In this document: positions 1 through 8,236 of the stretch, one piece after another
Layout of the letters: each line of letters starts with the position of its first letter
How positions within the stretch are numbered: the stretch's first letter is position 1
NCBI RefSeq assembly: GCF_018130145.1
Contig: NZ_JAFCMB010000014.1
Span: forward strand, 90,473-154,472
Length of the DNA: 64,000 bases
From: Bradyrhizobium sp. AUGA SZCCT0176
Lineage (GTDB): Bacteria; Pseudomonadota; Alphaproteobacteria; Rhizobiales; Xanthobacteraceae
Direction: 5' to 3'
Program-made: the position numbers and the translations under genes
Notes under the pieces: generated by a model
What the model saw: only the letters and a program-made list of their open reading frames with translations
Databases searched by the model: none
Told to the model about the DNA's origin: nothing

Positions 1-2575
1 GGAGGTGGCGTTGATCGGGGCAGCTCCACTCCGCGAGATCTCCTTGCGTGTAAGACAGGTAGCGCTTTGCGAGCGCGACTGCTTCCACCTCGGTCTCGGC
101 TATCAGATCGATGCCGCCGTTTCGGCTCTGGACCGCGGTTGCCCCGATCTCTTCCGGTTTATAGACACCCAGGCCGCCGCCCTCGATCATCGCAGGTCCA
201 CCCATGCCGAGATTGGCATCCTTGGTGGCAATAATCACGTCGCAGCAGCCCACCAGCGCGGCGTTGCCCGCAAAGCAGCGCCCGGAGACAATTCCCACCA
301 GCGGCACTGTCCCGCTCAATCTTGCAAATCTTGCGAAGCTTGGTGTGTCGAGACCATGCGCGGACAAGCCGTCGGTCTCTCCCGGACGACCTCCGCCACC
401 TTCGCCGAAGACCACAATGGGAATTTTCCACCTTCCGGCAAGCTCGAACAACCGATCCTTCTTCTTGTGGTTCATCCAGCCTTGCGTGCCGGCGAACACA
501 GTAAAGTCATAGGACATCACCAGGCAGCGTGCTCGGGTCTCGCCAAACGACGCGGCATTCACGGTGCCCAGACCCGCGACCAGACCGTCCGCCGGGCTGA
601 GTTCGATCAACTGATCCATGGTTCGCCGCTGCCGCTGGGCGGCCACGGCGAGCGCACCATATTCAACGAAGCTGCCGGGATCGCAGAGGTCGTCGACGTT
701 TTCGCGCGCGGTGCGCTGGCCGCGGCGACGACGCCGTGCGACCGCTGCGGGGCGCGCAGCATCGAGACCCGCAGCATGGCGTTCGATCACGGTCGCAAGA
801 TCCGGACGAATGGCATCGAGATCAACCGAAGCGCTTTCTGCCTTCCCCACGACATCGTCGAATTCGACAGGATCGAGATAGAGGAGCGGCGCGCCGGCCG
901 AGACCGTTACGCCGACCTCGGCGGTGATTGCGCGCACGCGGCCGCCGACGGCCGAAGCGACGAGATGCTCCATTTTCATGGCCTCGACCACGGCGACGTG
1001 GTGACCCGGCCGCACCAGATCGCCCAGGGCGACATGCAAGGCCGAAACCGTGCCCTGAATGGGCGTCGCAATCGACAAGCCGTCTTCCGGGAGAAGAACG
1101 GGCACATCCTGCAGTCCGGCTTCGCCCTGCGCGTGGCCAATCCGCCCGTTTTCCTTCGCCATCAACGCGCGCTCGCACGAAACGGCGGCGAGAATCTCGC
1201 GCAAATGCTCTTCAACGTAACGCGTATCGACCTGGTTTTGCGCGACCGCGTCCGTCGCAAGCAGCGCGCGCAGAAACGGCAGATTTGTCGTTACGCCACC
1301 GATCGTGAATTCGCCGAGTACGCGTCGGCAGCGCGAGATGACGGCGGAATAATCCGGCGTCGGCGCGTGGACGATGATCTTGGCGATGAGAGAATCAAAC
1401 AGGCTGCTGATTCGATAACCCGAATGTACGGCGGTATCGACGCGAACCCCCGGACCGGTGGGCGGTTCGAACTGCACGATCGTCCCGGCCGCTGGACGAA
1501 CGTCTCCGCTCTCGTCCATCTCTTCGGCATTGACGCGCACCTCAACGGCAAATCCTCGCGGAGGGGAGATGTCCTGTTGACGCAATCCGAGTTCCCGCAG
1601 CGTCTTCCCTGCCGCAATCTGCAACTGGGCCTGAACGAGGTCGATGCCTGTGATCGCTTCAGTCACGGTATGTTCGACTTGCAGACGCGGATTGGCCTCC
1701 ATGAAGAAGAATCCGGCCTCGCCTGGCGCGGCATTCGCCTCCACCAGGAATTCGAACGTCCCGAGACCACGGTAGGGAAAATGTGCCGCGAGGCGAATCG
1801 CAGCCGCGGTAATCCTCCCGCGAAGCGCGGTATCGAGCGTCGGGCTCGGCGCGATCTCGATCAGCTTTTGATTGCGCCGTTGCAGGCTGCATTCACGTTC
1901 GAAGACATGAGCGACATCCGTGCCGTCTCCGACGATCTGCACTTCGATATGTCTGGCAGGGCGAACCACCCGCTCGACATAGAGGTCGCCGTTTTCAAAG
2001 GCCTTCGATGCTTCGGTCTGGCACTGATTGAACGCGGCGGCGACGTCGTCATCTCTTCCGACGACCCTCATCCCGCGGCCACCGCCCCCGGCGATCGCCT
2101 TGATCATGGCGCTCTGCCCCTCAGGCAGCGCGCGCACGAAATCGATGACTTCAGCGAGGCTTGTTGCGGCGAACGTCCCCGCCACCAGCGGCACATCGAG
2201 CGACCTGGCCAGCGCGCGGGCCCGCGCCTTGTCCCCCAGTTCCTCCAGCGTGGCCGGATCGGGACCCACAAAAACCAGGCCGTTGCGCTGACAGGCCCGG
2301 GCGAAATCGGCGCTCTCGCTCAGGAAGCCGTACCCCGGATGAACCGCGTCGCAACCCGATTGAAGGGCCGCCGCAACGAGCCCATCCTGGTCAAGATACG
2401 CACGCGCTCCTCTGCCTTCGAGCCGAACAACGTCGTCCGAAAAGCGCCGGCGAGACGATTTCTCGTCGGCGTCGCAATAGGCCCAGACGGTCCGGATGCC
2501 GAGATCTGCCGCAGCGCGCGCGATACGAACGGCGATCTCGCCGCGATTGGCTATCAAAAGTGCCGAAATCGTCAT
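1..2575 (-). CDS. Single-chain biotin-dependent acyl-CoA carboxylase (partial, runs off left edge)
   Basis: The protein combines biotin carboxylase, biotin carrier and carboxyltransferase modules in one chain, so it probably carboxylates an acyl-CoA with ATP and bicarbonate in the cytoplasm. At least 858 residues lie in the window. Residues 1-450 are the biotin carboxylase (start MTISALLIANRGEIAVRIAR, glycine-rich ATP-grasp loop near residue 165, a MEANPRLQVEHT-type motif). The carrier domain has the AMKM motif with biotinyl lysine K534. From about residue 620 a carboxyltransferase begins and is cut by the edge. The ATG at 2575 gives the canonical N-terminus. The gene lies 82 nt downstream of a binding-protein gene on the same strand. 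The acyl substrate cannot be read from sequence. The long plus-strand frame opposite it is a codon-phase shadow. Confidence 0.9.
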   Translation of the reverse strand, partial: MTISALLIANRGEIAVRIARAAADLGIRTVWAYCDADEKSSRRRFSDDVVRLEGRGARAYLDQDGLVAAALQSGCDAVHPGYGFLSESADFARACQRNGLVFVGPDPATLEELGDKARARALARSLDVPLVAGTFAATSLAEVIDFVRALPEGQSAMIKAIAGGGGRGMRVVGRDDDVAAAFNQCQTEASKAFENGDLYVERVVRPARHIEVQIVGDGTDVAHVFERECSLQRRNQKLIEIAPSPTLDTALRGRITAAAIRLAAHFPYRGLGTFEFLVEANAAPGEAGFFFMEANPRLQVEHTVTEAITGIDLVQAQLQIAAGKTLRELGLRQQDISPPRGFAVEVRVNAEEMDESGDVRPAAGTIVQFEPPTGPGVRVDTAVHSGYRISSLFDSLIAKIIVHAPTPDYSAVISRCRRVLGEFTIGGVTTNLPFLRALLATDAVAQNQVDTRYVEEHLREILAAVSCERALMAKENGRIGHAQGEAGLQDVPVLLPEDGLSIATPIQGTVSALHVALGDLVRPGHHVAVVEAMKMEHLVASAVGGRVRAITAEVGVTVSAGAPLLYLDPVEFDDVVGKAESASVDLDAIRPDLATVIERHAAGLDAARPAAVARRRRRGQRTARENVDDLCDPGSFVEYGALAVAAQRQRRTMDQLIELSPADGLVAGLGTVNAASFGETRARCLVMSYDFTVFAGTQGWMNHKKKDRLFELAGRWKIPIVVFGEGGGGRPGETDGLSAHGLDTPSFARFARLSGTVPLVGIVSGRCFAGNAALVGCCDVIIATKDANLGMGGPAMIEGGGLGVYKPEEIGATAVQSRNGGIDLIAETEVEAVALAKRYLSYTQGDLAEWSCPDQRHL

Positions 2576-2613
2576 TCGTCCGCCTTACCGCCGGAAGCAG
2601 CGATCGACGTCGC

Positions 2614-2639
2614 GATGCAGAGTTCCGACACTCTGCATC
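2614..2639 (-). other. Intercistronic hairpin between binding protein and carboxylase
   Basis: A perfect 9-bp stem (GATGCAGAG/CTCTGCATC) with an 8-nt loop lies between the stop codon at 2658 and the start at 2575. No U-run follows it on the minus strand, so it does not look like an intrinsic terminator. It could stabilise the upstream mRNA segment or mark a processing site, as intercistronic stems do in some transporter operons. That role is inference. Confidence 0.5.
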
Positions 2640-2657
2640 CTTCATCAATCGCGAGCT

Positions 2658-3872
2658 TCATTTCTTTGCTTGCGCTTCTTTCACGCTCGGACATTCGCTT
2701 TCCGAAAGCGGACGAAAAGCTTCATCGCCGCTCAAACTCTGAACCTTCTTCATGAGATCCCACGCCCCCGTGGACTCTTCCGGCTTCTTGACCTCAAACA
2801 GGTAGAAGTCCCGGAGAACGCGACCATCCTCGCGGATGCGGCCATTTTTCGTCATAAAGTCGTTGATGGGAGTCTCGCGCATCTTGGCCGCGACTTTCTG
2901 GGAACCAGTCGTTCCAGCCGCCTTTACCGCCGTGAGATAGTGCCACACCGCACTGTAGGCACCTGCCTGCATGCTGTTTGGCATCGCCTTGCGGGTAACA
3001 AAAAAGCGCTTCCCGAATTCGCGGGTCGCATCGTCCATATCCCAATAGAAAGCTTCCGATAGCAGCAGCCCCTGGGTTGTCTTCAGACCAAGCGCATGTA
3101 TGTCGGTGGCGAAGGAGACAAAGGCCGCAAGATGTTGGCCACCCTGCGCAACTTGAAATTCGCCGGCCTGCTTGATGAAATTGACGAGATCCTGCCCTGC
3201 GATCGCCAGCATGACCGCCTTTGCACGGGACGCCTGGGCCTGGAGGATGAAGGAGCCGAAGTCCGAACTGTTTAGCGGCACCCGCACACTGCCGAGGATT
3301 TTGCCGCCGACGGCTTCTGCGAACCGAGTGCCGTCCCGCGCCAGCGCCGCACCGAAGGCATAATCGGCAACAACGAAGAACAACGTATCGGCTCCCGACT
3401 TGACGGTCGCTCCACCGACGGTTTTCGCCAATGCGTAGGTATCGTAGACCCAATGAAACGATGTTGGTGTGCAAGCCTTGCCGGTGAGCTCGCTCGACCC
3501 GCCGCTTGTCACGATGTCGATCTTGCCCTTCGAACTGGCGACGCCGCGGGCTGCAAGTGCGACCGCCGTATTGCCTAGTCCGGTAATCATCTCGACGTCA
3601 TCAAGGTCGAGCCATCGCCTCACAATCGTCGAGGCAACGTCGGCTTTGTTCTGATGGTCCGCTGAAAGAATTTCTACCTTTCGTCCCAACACCGGTCCGA
3701 AATCGTTGGCCGCCATTTGTGCGGCCGCCACCGTACCCGGCCCCGTGACATCAGCAAAAACACCGGACAAATCTTCAAGGACACCGATGCGTATCGGCTT
3801 CTCTTGCGCATCCGCGGCCAAAGGCACGAGCGCCATCCAGAGACCGATGCTCAGGGATCTTAGTACACGCAA
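2658..3872 (-). CDS. ABC transporter substrate-binding protein, branched-chain amino acid type
   Basis: This is a 404-residue periplasmic binding protein of the Peripla_BP_6 (LivJ-like) family. It begins with a signal peptide ending near AADAQ, followed by PIRIGVLEDLSGVFADVTGP, which is typical of this fold. I chose the TTG at 3872 because a GGGAGGAGC ribosome-binding sequence sits just upstream and the signal peptide then starts correctly; longer forms add a non-hydrophobic leader. No permease or ATPase genes of this transporter are visible, so it must use components elsewhere or in the part beyond the left edge. It is followed by the acyl-CoA carboxylase and preceded by a TetR gene. The ligand is unknown; such proteins beside carboxylases often serve uptake of organic or aromatic acids, which is inference. 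Confidence 0.87.
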   Translation of the reverse strand: MRVLRSLSIGLWMALVPLAADAQEKPIRIGVLEDLSGVFADVTGPGTVAAAQMAANDFGPVLGRKVEILSADHQNKADVASTIVRRWLDLDDVEMITGLGNTAVALAARGVASSKGKIDIVTSGGSSELTGKACTPTSFHWVYDTYALAKTVGGATVKSGADTLFFVVADYAFGAALARDGTRFAEAVGGKILGSVRVPLNSSDFGSFILQAQASRAKAVMLAIAGQDLVNFIKQAGEFQVAQGGQHLAAFVSFATDIHALGLKTTQGLLLSEAFYWDMDDATREFGKRFFVTRKAMPNSMQAGAYSAVWHYLTAVKAAGTTGSQKVAAKMRETPINDFMTKNGRIREDGRVLRDFYLFEVKKPEESTGAWDLMKKVQSLSGDEAFRPLSESECPSVKEAQAKK

Positions 3873-3914
3873 TTGCTCCTCCCGCTCCCAGCTATATACC
3901 CAATTTATTGTTTT

Positions 3915-3930
3915 TATACCCGCGGGTATA
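3915..3930. promoter_or_regulatory. Candidate TetR operator, perfect 16-bp palindrome
   Basis: TATACCCGCGGGTATA is a perfect inverted repeat 43 nt upstream of the binding-protein start. The half-site TATACCC recurs at 3895-3901, and TATACCCGCG lies at 4135-4144 inside the neighbouring tetR. Palindromes of this size are usual TetR-family operators, so the adjacent regulator is the obvious candidate to bind it. Binding is inferred. Confidence 0.6.
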
Positions 3931-3972
3931 ACTCGAGTAGTTGCAGCTGGCAAGGCCGCCGAGGCGGTTTTC

Positions 3973-4674
3973 TCAGGGAGTTTCGTGCAGGCCGCGTGGG
4001 CGAGGGTCAGTTGCCCCCAGCATCGCCATCGCAAGGTCGACAATCGCCTTGGTCACTTCCTCAGCCGGCTTCGGACCTTCGGACGAAAACCAGTTGAACA
4101 GCCAGGTACCCAGTCCAGTAAGGCTCTGACCCGTTATACCCGCGTCGATGAAGTGGAATTCACCAGTTCGTCGCCCCTCTTCGAGCAACGCACTCAACAC
4201 CACGTGAAAGCGCCGGCGCCTATCACGGAACTCTGCTTGAACCTTGGTCGGGAGATGCCCGGCTTCACGAAACATGACCGCGATATATTTGCGCTCGTCG
4301 ATAACTCGGAGGGCAAATGCGCGCATGAACCATTGCATGCGGGTAGTCGGCGAGTCCGGTTTTCGAAGGGCCTCTTCCGCAAGCGCGCGCGCAAAGTCAG
4401 TCGTGCGACTGCAAACCTCGGCAAGAATGTCGAGCTTGCTCGGAAAATAATAGTAGATAAACGGCTTGGTCACCGAGAGTGCTGCCGCGATGTCGTCGAT
4501 CTTGGTGGGACCGTATCCTTTTGAATAGAACAATTCACAGGCAGCGTCGAGAATCAGTTCCTTCTTGTATTCCAGGATGATCTTCTTGGCCCCGGGCCTG
4601 CTCTCGGCAGTCGGTCGTTTGCCTGCCGTGACAGAAGGCTTGGACTTGGCGCGCGTTCGGAGTGGTCTCGGCAT
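3973..4674 (-). CDS. TetR family transcriptional regulator
   Basis: This is a 233-residue repressor-type protein. After a basic leader (MPRPLRTRAK), a TetR N-terminal helix-turn-helix spans about residues 45-90, with the typical ILDAACELFYSKGYGPTKID start and the recognition segment VTKPFIYYYFPSKLDI. The C-terminal part is a ligand and dimer domain of the acyl-CoA-responsive kind often seen next to fatty or aromatic acid genes. The ATG at 4674 is preferred to the start 90 nt upstream because the extra residues are not TetR-like. It lies 100 nt upstream of the binding-protein gene, with a palindrome between them, so local repression relieved by an acyl-CoA is likely but not shown. Confidence 0.85.
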   Translation of the reverse strand: MPRPLRTRAKSKPSVTAGKRPTAESRPGAKKIILEYKKELILDAACELFYSKGYGPTKIDDIAAALSVTKPFIYYYFPSKLDILAEVCSRTTDFARALAEEALRKPDSPTTRMQWFMRAFALRVIDERKYIAVMFREAGHLPTKVQAEFRDRRRRFHVVLSALLEEGRRTGEFHFIDAGITGQSLTGLGTWLFNWFSSEGPKPAEEVTKAIVDLAMAMLGATDPRPRGLHETP

Positions 4675-4719
4675 GCTCGACCCATAACGCTTTTGCTTCG
4701 ACAATGCGATAGTGACTTG

Positions 4720-4792
4720 CGGAGGTATGGGAATCGATCCCGCGCCTCGCTTCTGGGTGCTCAAGCGCGCAGGATGACTATGAGCCCTCCGG
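4720..4792 (-). other. tRNA-like remnant (low confidence)
   Basis: Read on the minus strand, this 73-nt stretch has a 6-bp end stem (CGGAGG/CCTCCG), a T-arm-like GGGATCGATTCCC at the right distance from the 3' end, and a 4-bp stem (GCTT/AAGC) where an anticodon arm would be. The D-arm is not recognisable and the anticodon loop is too long. It may be a decayed tRNA or chance. Confidence 0.25.
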
Positions 4793-4869
4793 TCGGAATT
4801 GGCGCCGAACGGGTTTGGACGTTGGGATGCGCGGCTCCAGTCTGGACATCCCGCTGGAGCAGGGCGAGA

Positions 4870-5382
4870 TCAGCGCGCCTTGCTCCAGTCCGGGCGAATG
4901 GCACCGGAGACGCCATCGAAGGCGCCGTCGACGAGTTCGGCGACCAGGAGGCGGCTGTAATCGACCGGGCCGGGCATCGTCGCCTGCCCCTTCGGCACGG
5001 CCTTGAAACCGACACGGCTGTAATAGGCCTCGTCGCCGACCAGAATAACCAGGCGATGGCCCTTTGCCTTGGCATCCGCAAGCGCGCGATCGAGCAGCAT
5101 GCGTCCGACGCCGCGGCTTCGAAATGGCGGCTCGACCGTCAACGGCCCAAGCATCAAGGCGGGGGTATCGCCGATGCAAACCGGCAACTGGCGCACCGAG
5201 CCGACCATCAGCGTACCGATCCGTGCCGTGAACGACAGATCGAGCAGATGATCGACGTGCTCTCGCAGCCGGTAGGCACTCAGCACGAAGCGGCCGGGGC
5301 CAAAGGTGCGTTCGAGCAGACGTTCGATGGCCTGCGCGTCCTTTGGCGTTTCGGGCAATATGGTGACGGAAAGTTCGCTCAT
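4870..5382 (-). CDS. GNAT family N-acetyltransferase (YhbS-like)
   Basis: This 170-residue protein should transfer an acetyl group from acetyl-CoA to an amine. The acetyl-CoA-binding motif is seen in VEPPFRSRGVGRMLLDRALA (about residues 88-107), followed by the beta-strand VILVGDEAYYSRVGFKAVPKG that is characteristic of YhbS-like members. The ATG at 5382 opens directly into the first beta strand (MSELSVTILPET). It stands alone between the TetR gene and a glycosyltransferase operon on the same strand. The substrate is unknown. Confidence 0.85.
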   Translation of the reverse strand: MSELSVTILPETPKDAQAIERLLERTFGPGRFVLSAYRLREHVDHLLDLSFTARIGTLMVGSVRQLPVCIGDTPALMLGPLTVEPPFRSRGVGRMLLDRALADAKAKGHRLVILVGDEAYYSRVGFKAVPKGQATMPGPVDYSRLLVAELVDGAFDGVSGAIRPDWSKAR

Positions 5383-5445
5383 GGTAAGGCGCGGAATAGC
5401 ATCTGGCAGCGGCGCGGTCCATTGCCGCCAGCGCTAAACCATGCC

Positions 5446-6381
5446 TCATTTCTTGTTGATGGCCGGTTGCGACAGATAGGCCAGCAGTTTCATCTCGCGG
5501 CGGCCGCGCGTCACCGTATCCAGCACCAGCCCCGACGAAACCGACAGCACCGCCATAATCATCAGCCCCATCGACAATACCGCGGTCGGTAGTCGCGGAA
5601 CGAGACCTTGCTCGAGATAGGTGATGATGACGGGGATCGCGAGGACGACGGAAATCACCATCAGCAACACGCCGATTGCGGTGAAGAATCGCAGCGGCTT
5701 TTCCGAGCGATAGAGTTTCAGGATGGTGCCGAGGATGCGGAAACCGTCGCGCCAGGTGTTCAGCTTGCTGAACGACCCCTCGGGCCGGGCGAAATAGGGT
5801 GTCTCGATTTCGGCCACCGGCAGCGCCAGTTCGAGCGCATGCACGCTGAGCTCGGTTTCGATCTCGAAGCCGTCCGACAACACCGGAAACGATTTGACGA
5901 AGCGGCGCGAGAACACGCGGTAGCCGGAGAGGATATCCTTGAACGCCTGACCGAACACCATCGAAAGGAATCCGGTCAGCATCCAGTTGCCGGTGCGGTG
6001 ACCGGGCCGGTAGGCGGCGGCCGATTGATCGACGCGAAAGCCCACTACCATGTCGAGGTGTTCGTTGACCAAGACCTCGATCATGCGTGGGGCGCTGGGG
6101 GCGTCGTAGGTCGCGTCGCCGTCGACCAGCACGTAGATGTCGGCATCGATATCGGCAAACATCCGCCGGATGACATGCCCCTTGCCCTGACGGCGTTCGC
6201 TGCGCACCTCTGCGCCGGCCGCCCGCGCGAATTCGACGGTGCGATCTCTTGAATTGTTGTCATAGACGAAGATTTCGGCCGCCGGCAGTACTTTGCGAAA
6301 ATCGGAGACCACGGTCGCGACGGCCGCCTCCTCGTTAAAGCACGGCACCAGAACCGCAACTCGCAACGCTGGTGTCGTCAT
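5446..6381 (-). CDS. Glycosyltransferase family 2, polyprenyl-phosphate sugar transferase type
   Basis: This 311-residue GT2 enzyme probably moves a sugar from a nucleotide donor to a lipid carrier at the inner membrane. The GT-A domain begins VAVLVPCFNEEAAVATVV, continues with YDNNSRDRT, and contains the metal-binding DGDATYDAPS (around residues 88-97). Two hydrophobic segments lie in the C-terminal third (about 235-260 and 270-295), followed by a basic tail, as in DPM1/GtrB-like enzymes. Its start overlaps the stop of the upstream membrane-protein gene by 4 nt (ATGA), so the two are translationally coupled. The pair probably glycosylates a lipid or surface polymer. Confidence 0.87.
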   Translation of the reverse strand: MTTPALRVAVLVPCFNEEAAVATVVSDFRKVLPAAEIFVYDNNSRDRTVEFARAAGAEVRSERRQGKGHVIRRMFADIDADIYVLVDGDATYDAPSAPRMIEVLVNEHLDMVVGFRVDQSAAAYRPGHRTGNWMLTGFLSMVFGQAFKDILSGYRVFSRRFVKSFPVLSDGFEIETELSVHALELALPVAEIETPYFARPEGSFSKLNTWRDGFRILGTILKLYRSEKPLRFFTAIGVLLMVISVVLAIPVIITYLEQGLVPRLPTAVLSMGLMIMAVLSVSSGLVLDTVTRGRREMKLLAYLSQPAINKK

Positions 6382-7568
6382 CGCGGACCTGCCGAATCAG
6401 GCCTGACCATGGATCGCCGATGCCGCTTCAGGGCTTTTGCCAGTTGAGGGAAGCCCGGCTCGGCGGCGGCCTCGCCGCGCAGATTGAGCGTTGCGAACAG
6501 CAGCGTCCACAGCGTGAGCATGTCGATCGGCATGATGTAATAGGGCGTGAAGATCGGATGCGTCATGAAGAAAATCAGGTTTATCACGAGATTGGCGGCC
6601 AACACGATGGCAACCCGCCTCGCACCGCCGCGATTGAAACGCCAGAGCCAGGCGGTCCATGCCGCCGCGATCGCCAGCAAGGTGAACTGCACGTCCCTGA
6701 AATACTGCCAGAGGACGCCAGCATCCAGCTCCGGCGGCGTGACGTCCTGTCCGCCATAGGTCGTCGTGAAGGGGCTGCCCGCATTGATCGCATTCGCGAT
6801 CAGCGTCGGCGCCATCCCGATCAGGAACGCAACGCCGAATGCCGCCCCTTGCAGGAACGTCTCCCTGTTTCGCGCCAGCAGGAATGCGCCGGCCAGATAC
6901 AGGCAATAGCCCGCCGACAGGAACAGGTTCGGCAGGCGCAAATTCACGGACAGCCCGATCAGCAGCCCCACCAGCGCGAGCAGCACAAGTCGATGCCGCG
7001 ATCCATCCTTCAACAGCTTCGCGGTGAGCCAGCCCGCGAGCGCGCAGACCATCATGGTCGGCGCTATCGAATAGCTCGCCTTGGTCGGATTGATCATCAG
7101 GTAGATAGCGACATCCCCGAAGACGGCCGCCAATGCGAGCGAATACCACGTTGATGCGCAGCTCAACGCGAGCAGTGCGAAACCGGTTACCACGATCGAC
7201 GCCAGAACATAGAGCGGGATAACCTGGAAGCCTTCGGGGAACAGCGCCAGCGCAAACCCGGTCCCCGGCGGATATTGAATGACGGTTTTTTTCGTCTTCT
7301 CCATCCAGACGTGGCAGGGAGCCCGCGTCGCCACGTTCCACTCGGGATAGTCGATCGCCTTCAGCTTGTTGGCGAGATATTGGTCGTCCTCGCGCTTGAT
7401 GTCGGTGTTGAGCCCGTCCAGGCCGAACAGCTTGAACAGATGCGCCTGCCGCAAATAGCAGATGTCGTCATAGACCCCGCGGCTTTCGCTCCAGCGCGAG
7501 ATGGTCCAGATGTTGCTCGCCAGCACCACCAGGAAGGCGAAGCCGCAGAGAAGTTTAATCAGTTTCAT
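6378..7568 (-). CDS. Polytopic membrane protein, probable glycosyltransferase partner
   Basis: This 396-residue integral membrane protein has about eight to ten hydrophobic segments and a large loop after the first one (roughly residues 25-110, WSESRGVYDDICYLRQAHLF onward). The layout resembles GT-C or ArnT/PMT-like enzymes that use polyprenyl-phosphate sugars, but I cannot point to a definite catalytic motif. The ATG at 7568 is chosen because the hydrophobic segment MKLIKLLCGFAFLVVLA follows at once. It overlaps the GT2 gene by 4 nt. The inferred job is to use the lipid-linked sugar made by that GT2 enzyme. Confidence 0.7.
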   Translation of the reverse strand: MKLIKLLCGFAFLVVLASNIWTISRWSESRGVYDDICYLRQAHLFKLFGLDGLNTDIKREDDQYLANKLKAIDYPEWNVATRAPCHVWMEKTKKTVIQYPPGTGFALALFPEGFQVIPLYVLASIVVTGFALLALSCASTWYSLALAAVFGDVAIYLMINPTKASYSIAPTMMVCALAGWLTAKLLKDGSRHRLVLLALVGLLIGLSVNLRLPNLFLSAGYCLYLAGAFLLARNRETFLQGAAFGVAFLIGMAPTLIANAINAGSPFTTTYGGQDVTPPELDAGVLWQYFRDVQFTLLAIAAAWTAWLWRFNRGGARRVAIVLAANLVINLIFFMTHPIFTPYYIMPIDMLTLWTLLFATLNLRGEAAAEPGFPQLAKALKRHRRSMVRPDSAGPR

Positions 7569-7644
7569 CCTGTCCGGCCCCGCCTCGACTGCTCCGCTTC
7601 TAGGGGCTGTGATGGCGGCACGCAACCGAGCGCGTGCGCAAAAA

Positions 7645-8133
7645 TCAGCGCCAGGTCGCGGTCCGTGCCTTGAAATCCAACACTTCGGCGATCCGAAGGC
7701 GCGTACCTCGGGTGGTGTCCGCCGGCAGCGCAGCCGCATCGTAGAACCCGCATTCCACGATTTCGCGGTTGGGCTCCGGCAAGCGGTCCTGCCGGAATTG
7801 CCTGACGACATAGACCGCGACGTGGTCGCGGCGGGAGATATGGCCGTTGAAAAACAGACCATGCAACGCCGGCTCGTCGGTCAGCTCGATCCGCCCCTCC
7901 TCCATGAGTTCGCGCCGCAATGCTTCGAGGAACGTCTCGCCGACCTCGACCCCGCCGCCCGGCAGATGCCAGCCGGAGATATAACTGTGCCTGACCAGAA
8001 ACACCCTGTTGCTGCCGTCGAGCACGACGCCGCGGACCCCAAGCGTCATGCCGCGGGCGATCCGCCAGTAAAGATGCATTACCCGCCGCAGCTGCGGCTC
8101 GAAGCGTTTTCGAAGATTCTGCAGGGCGGTCAC
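7645..8133 (-). CDS. NUDIX hydrolase
   Basis: This is a 162-residue pyrophosphohydrolase. The NUDIX box is intact: GGGVEVGETFLEALRRELME followed by EG, with the metal-binding REL-EE core around residues 75-98. Upstream residues WRIARGMTLGVRGVVLD form the usual first strands. The start is the GTG at 8133, with GAGG about 6 nt upstream; longer frames lack NUDIX-like sequence. The gene diverges from the metallophosphoesterase gene with 103 nt between them. Substrate not predictable; the family hydrolyses nucleoside diphosphates linked to other groups. Confidence 0.87.
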   Translation of the reverse strand: MTALQNLRKRFEPQLRRVMHLYWRIARGMTLGVRGVVLDGSNRVFLVRHSYISGWHLPGGGVEVGETFLEALRRELMEEGRIELTDEPALHGLFFNGHISRRDHVAVYVVRQFRQDRLPEPNREIVECGFYDAAALPADTTRGTRLRIAEVLDFKARTATWR

Positions 8134-8236
8134 AAATACCTCAAATGGCGGACATGATGTTTGATCCTTGCGCAGATACCGCCGGCTTGCCAATACATTG
8201 CAGGGATTCTGGCAAGGATTCCTGACGAGGTTGTTG

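Noticed and set aside
5..2755. Plus-strand open frame of about 916 codons
   Set aside because: It is the exact antisense codon-phase shadow of the biotin-dependent carboxylase and has no protein-like domain pattern; GC-rich third positions create such frames.
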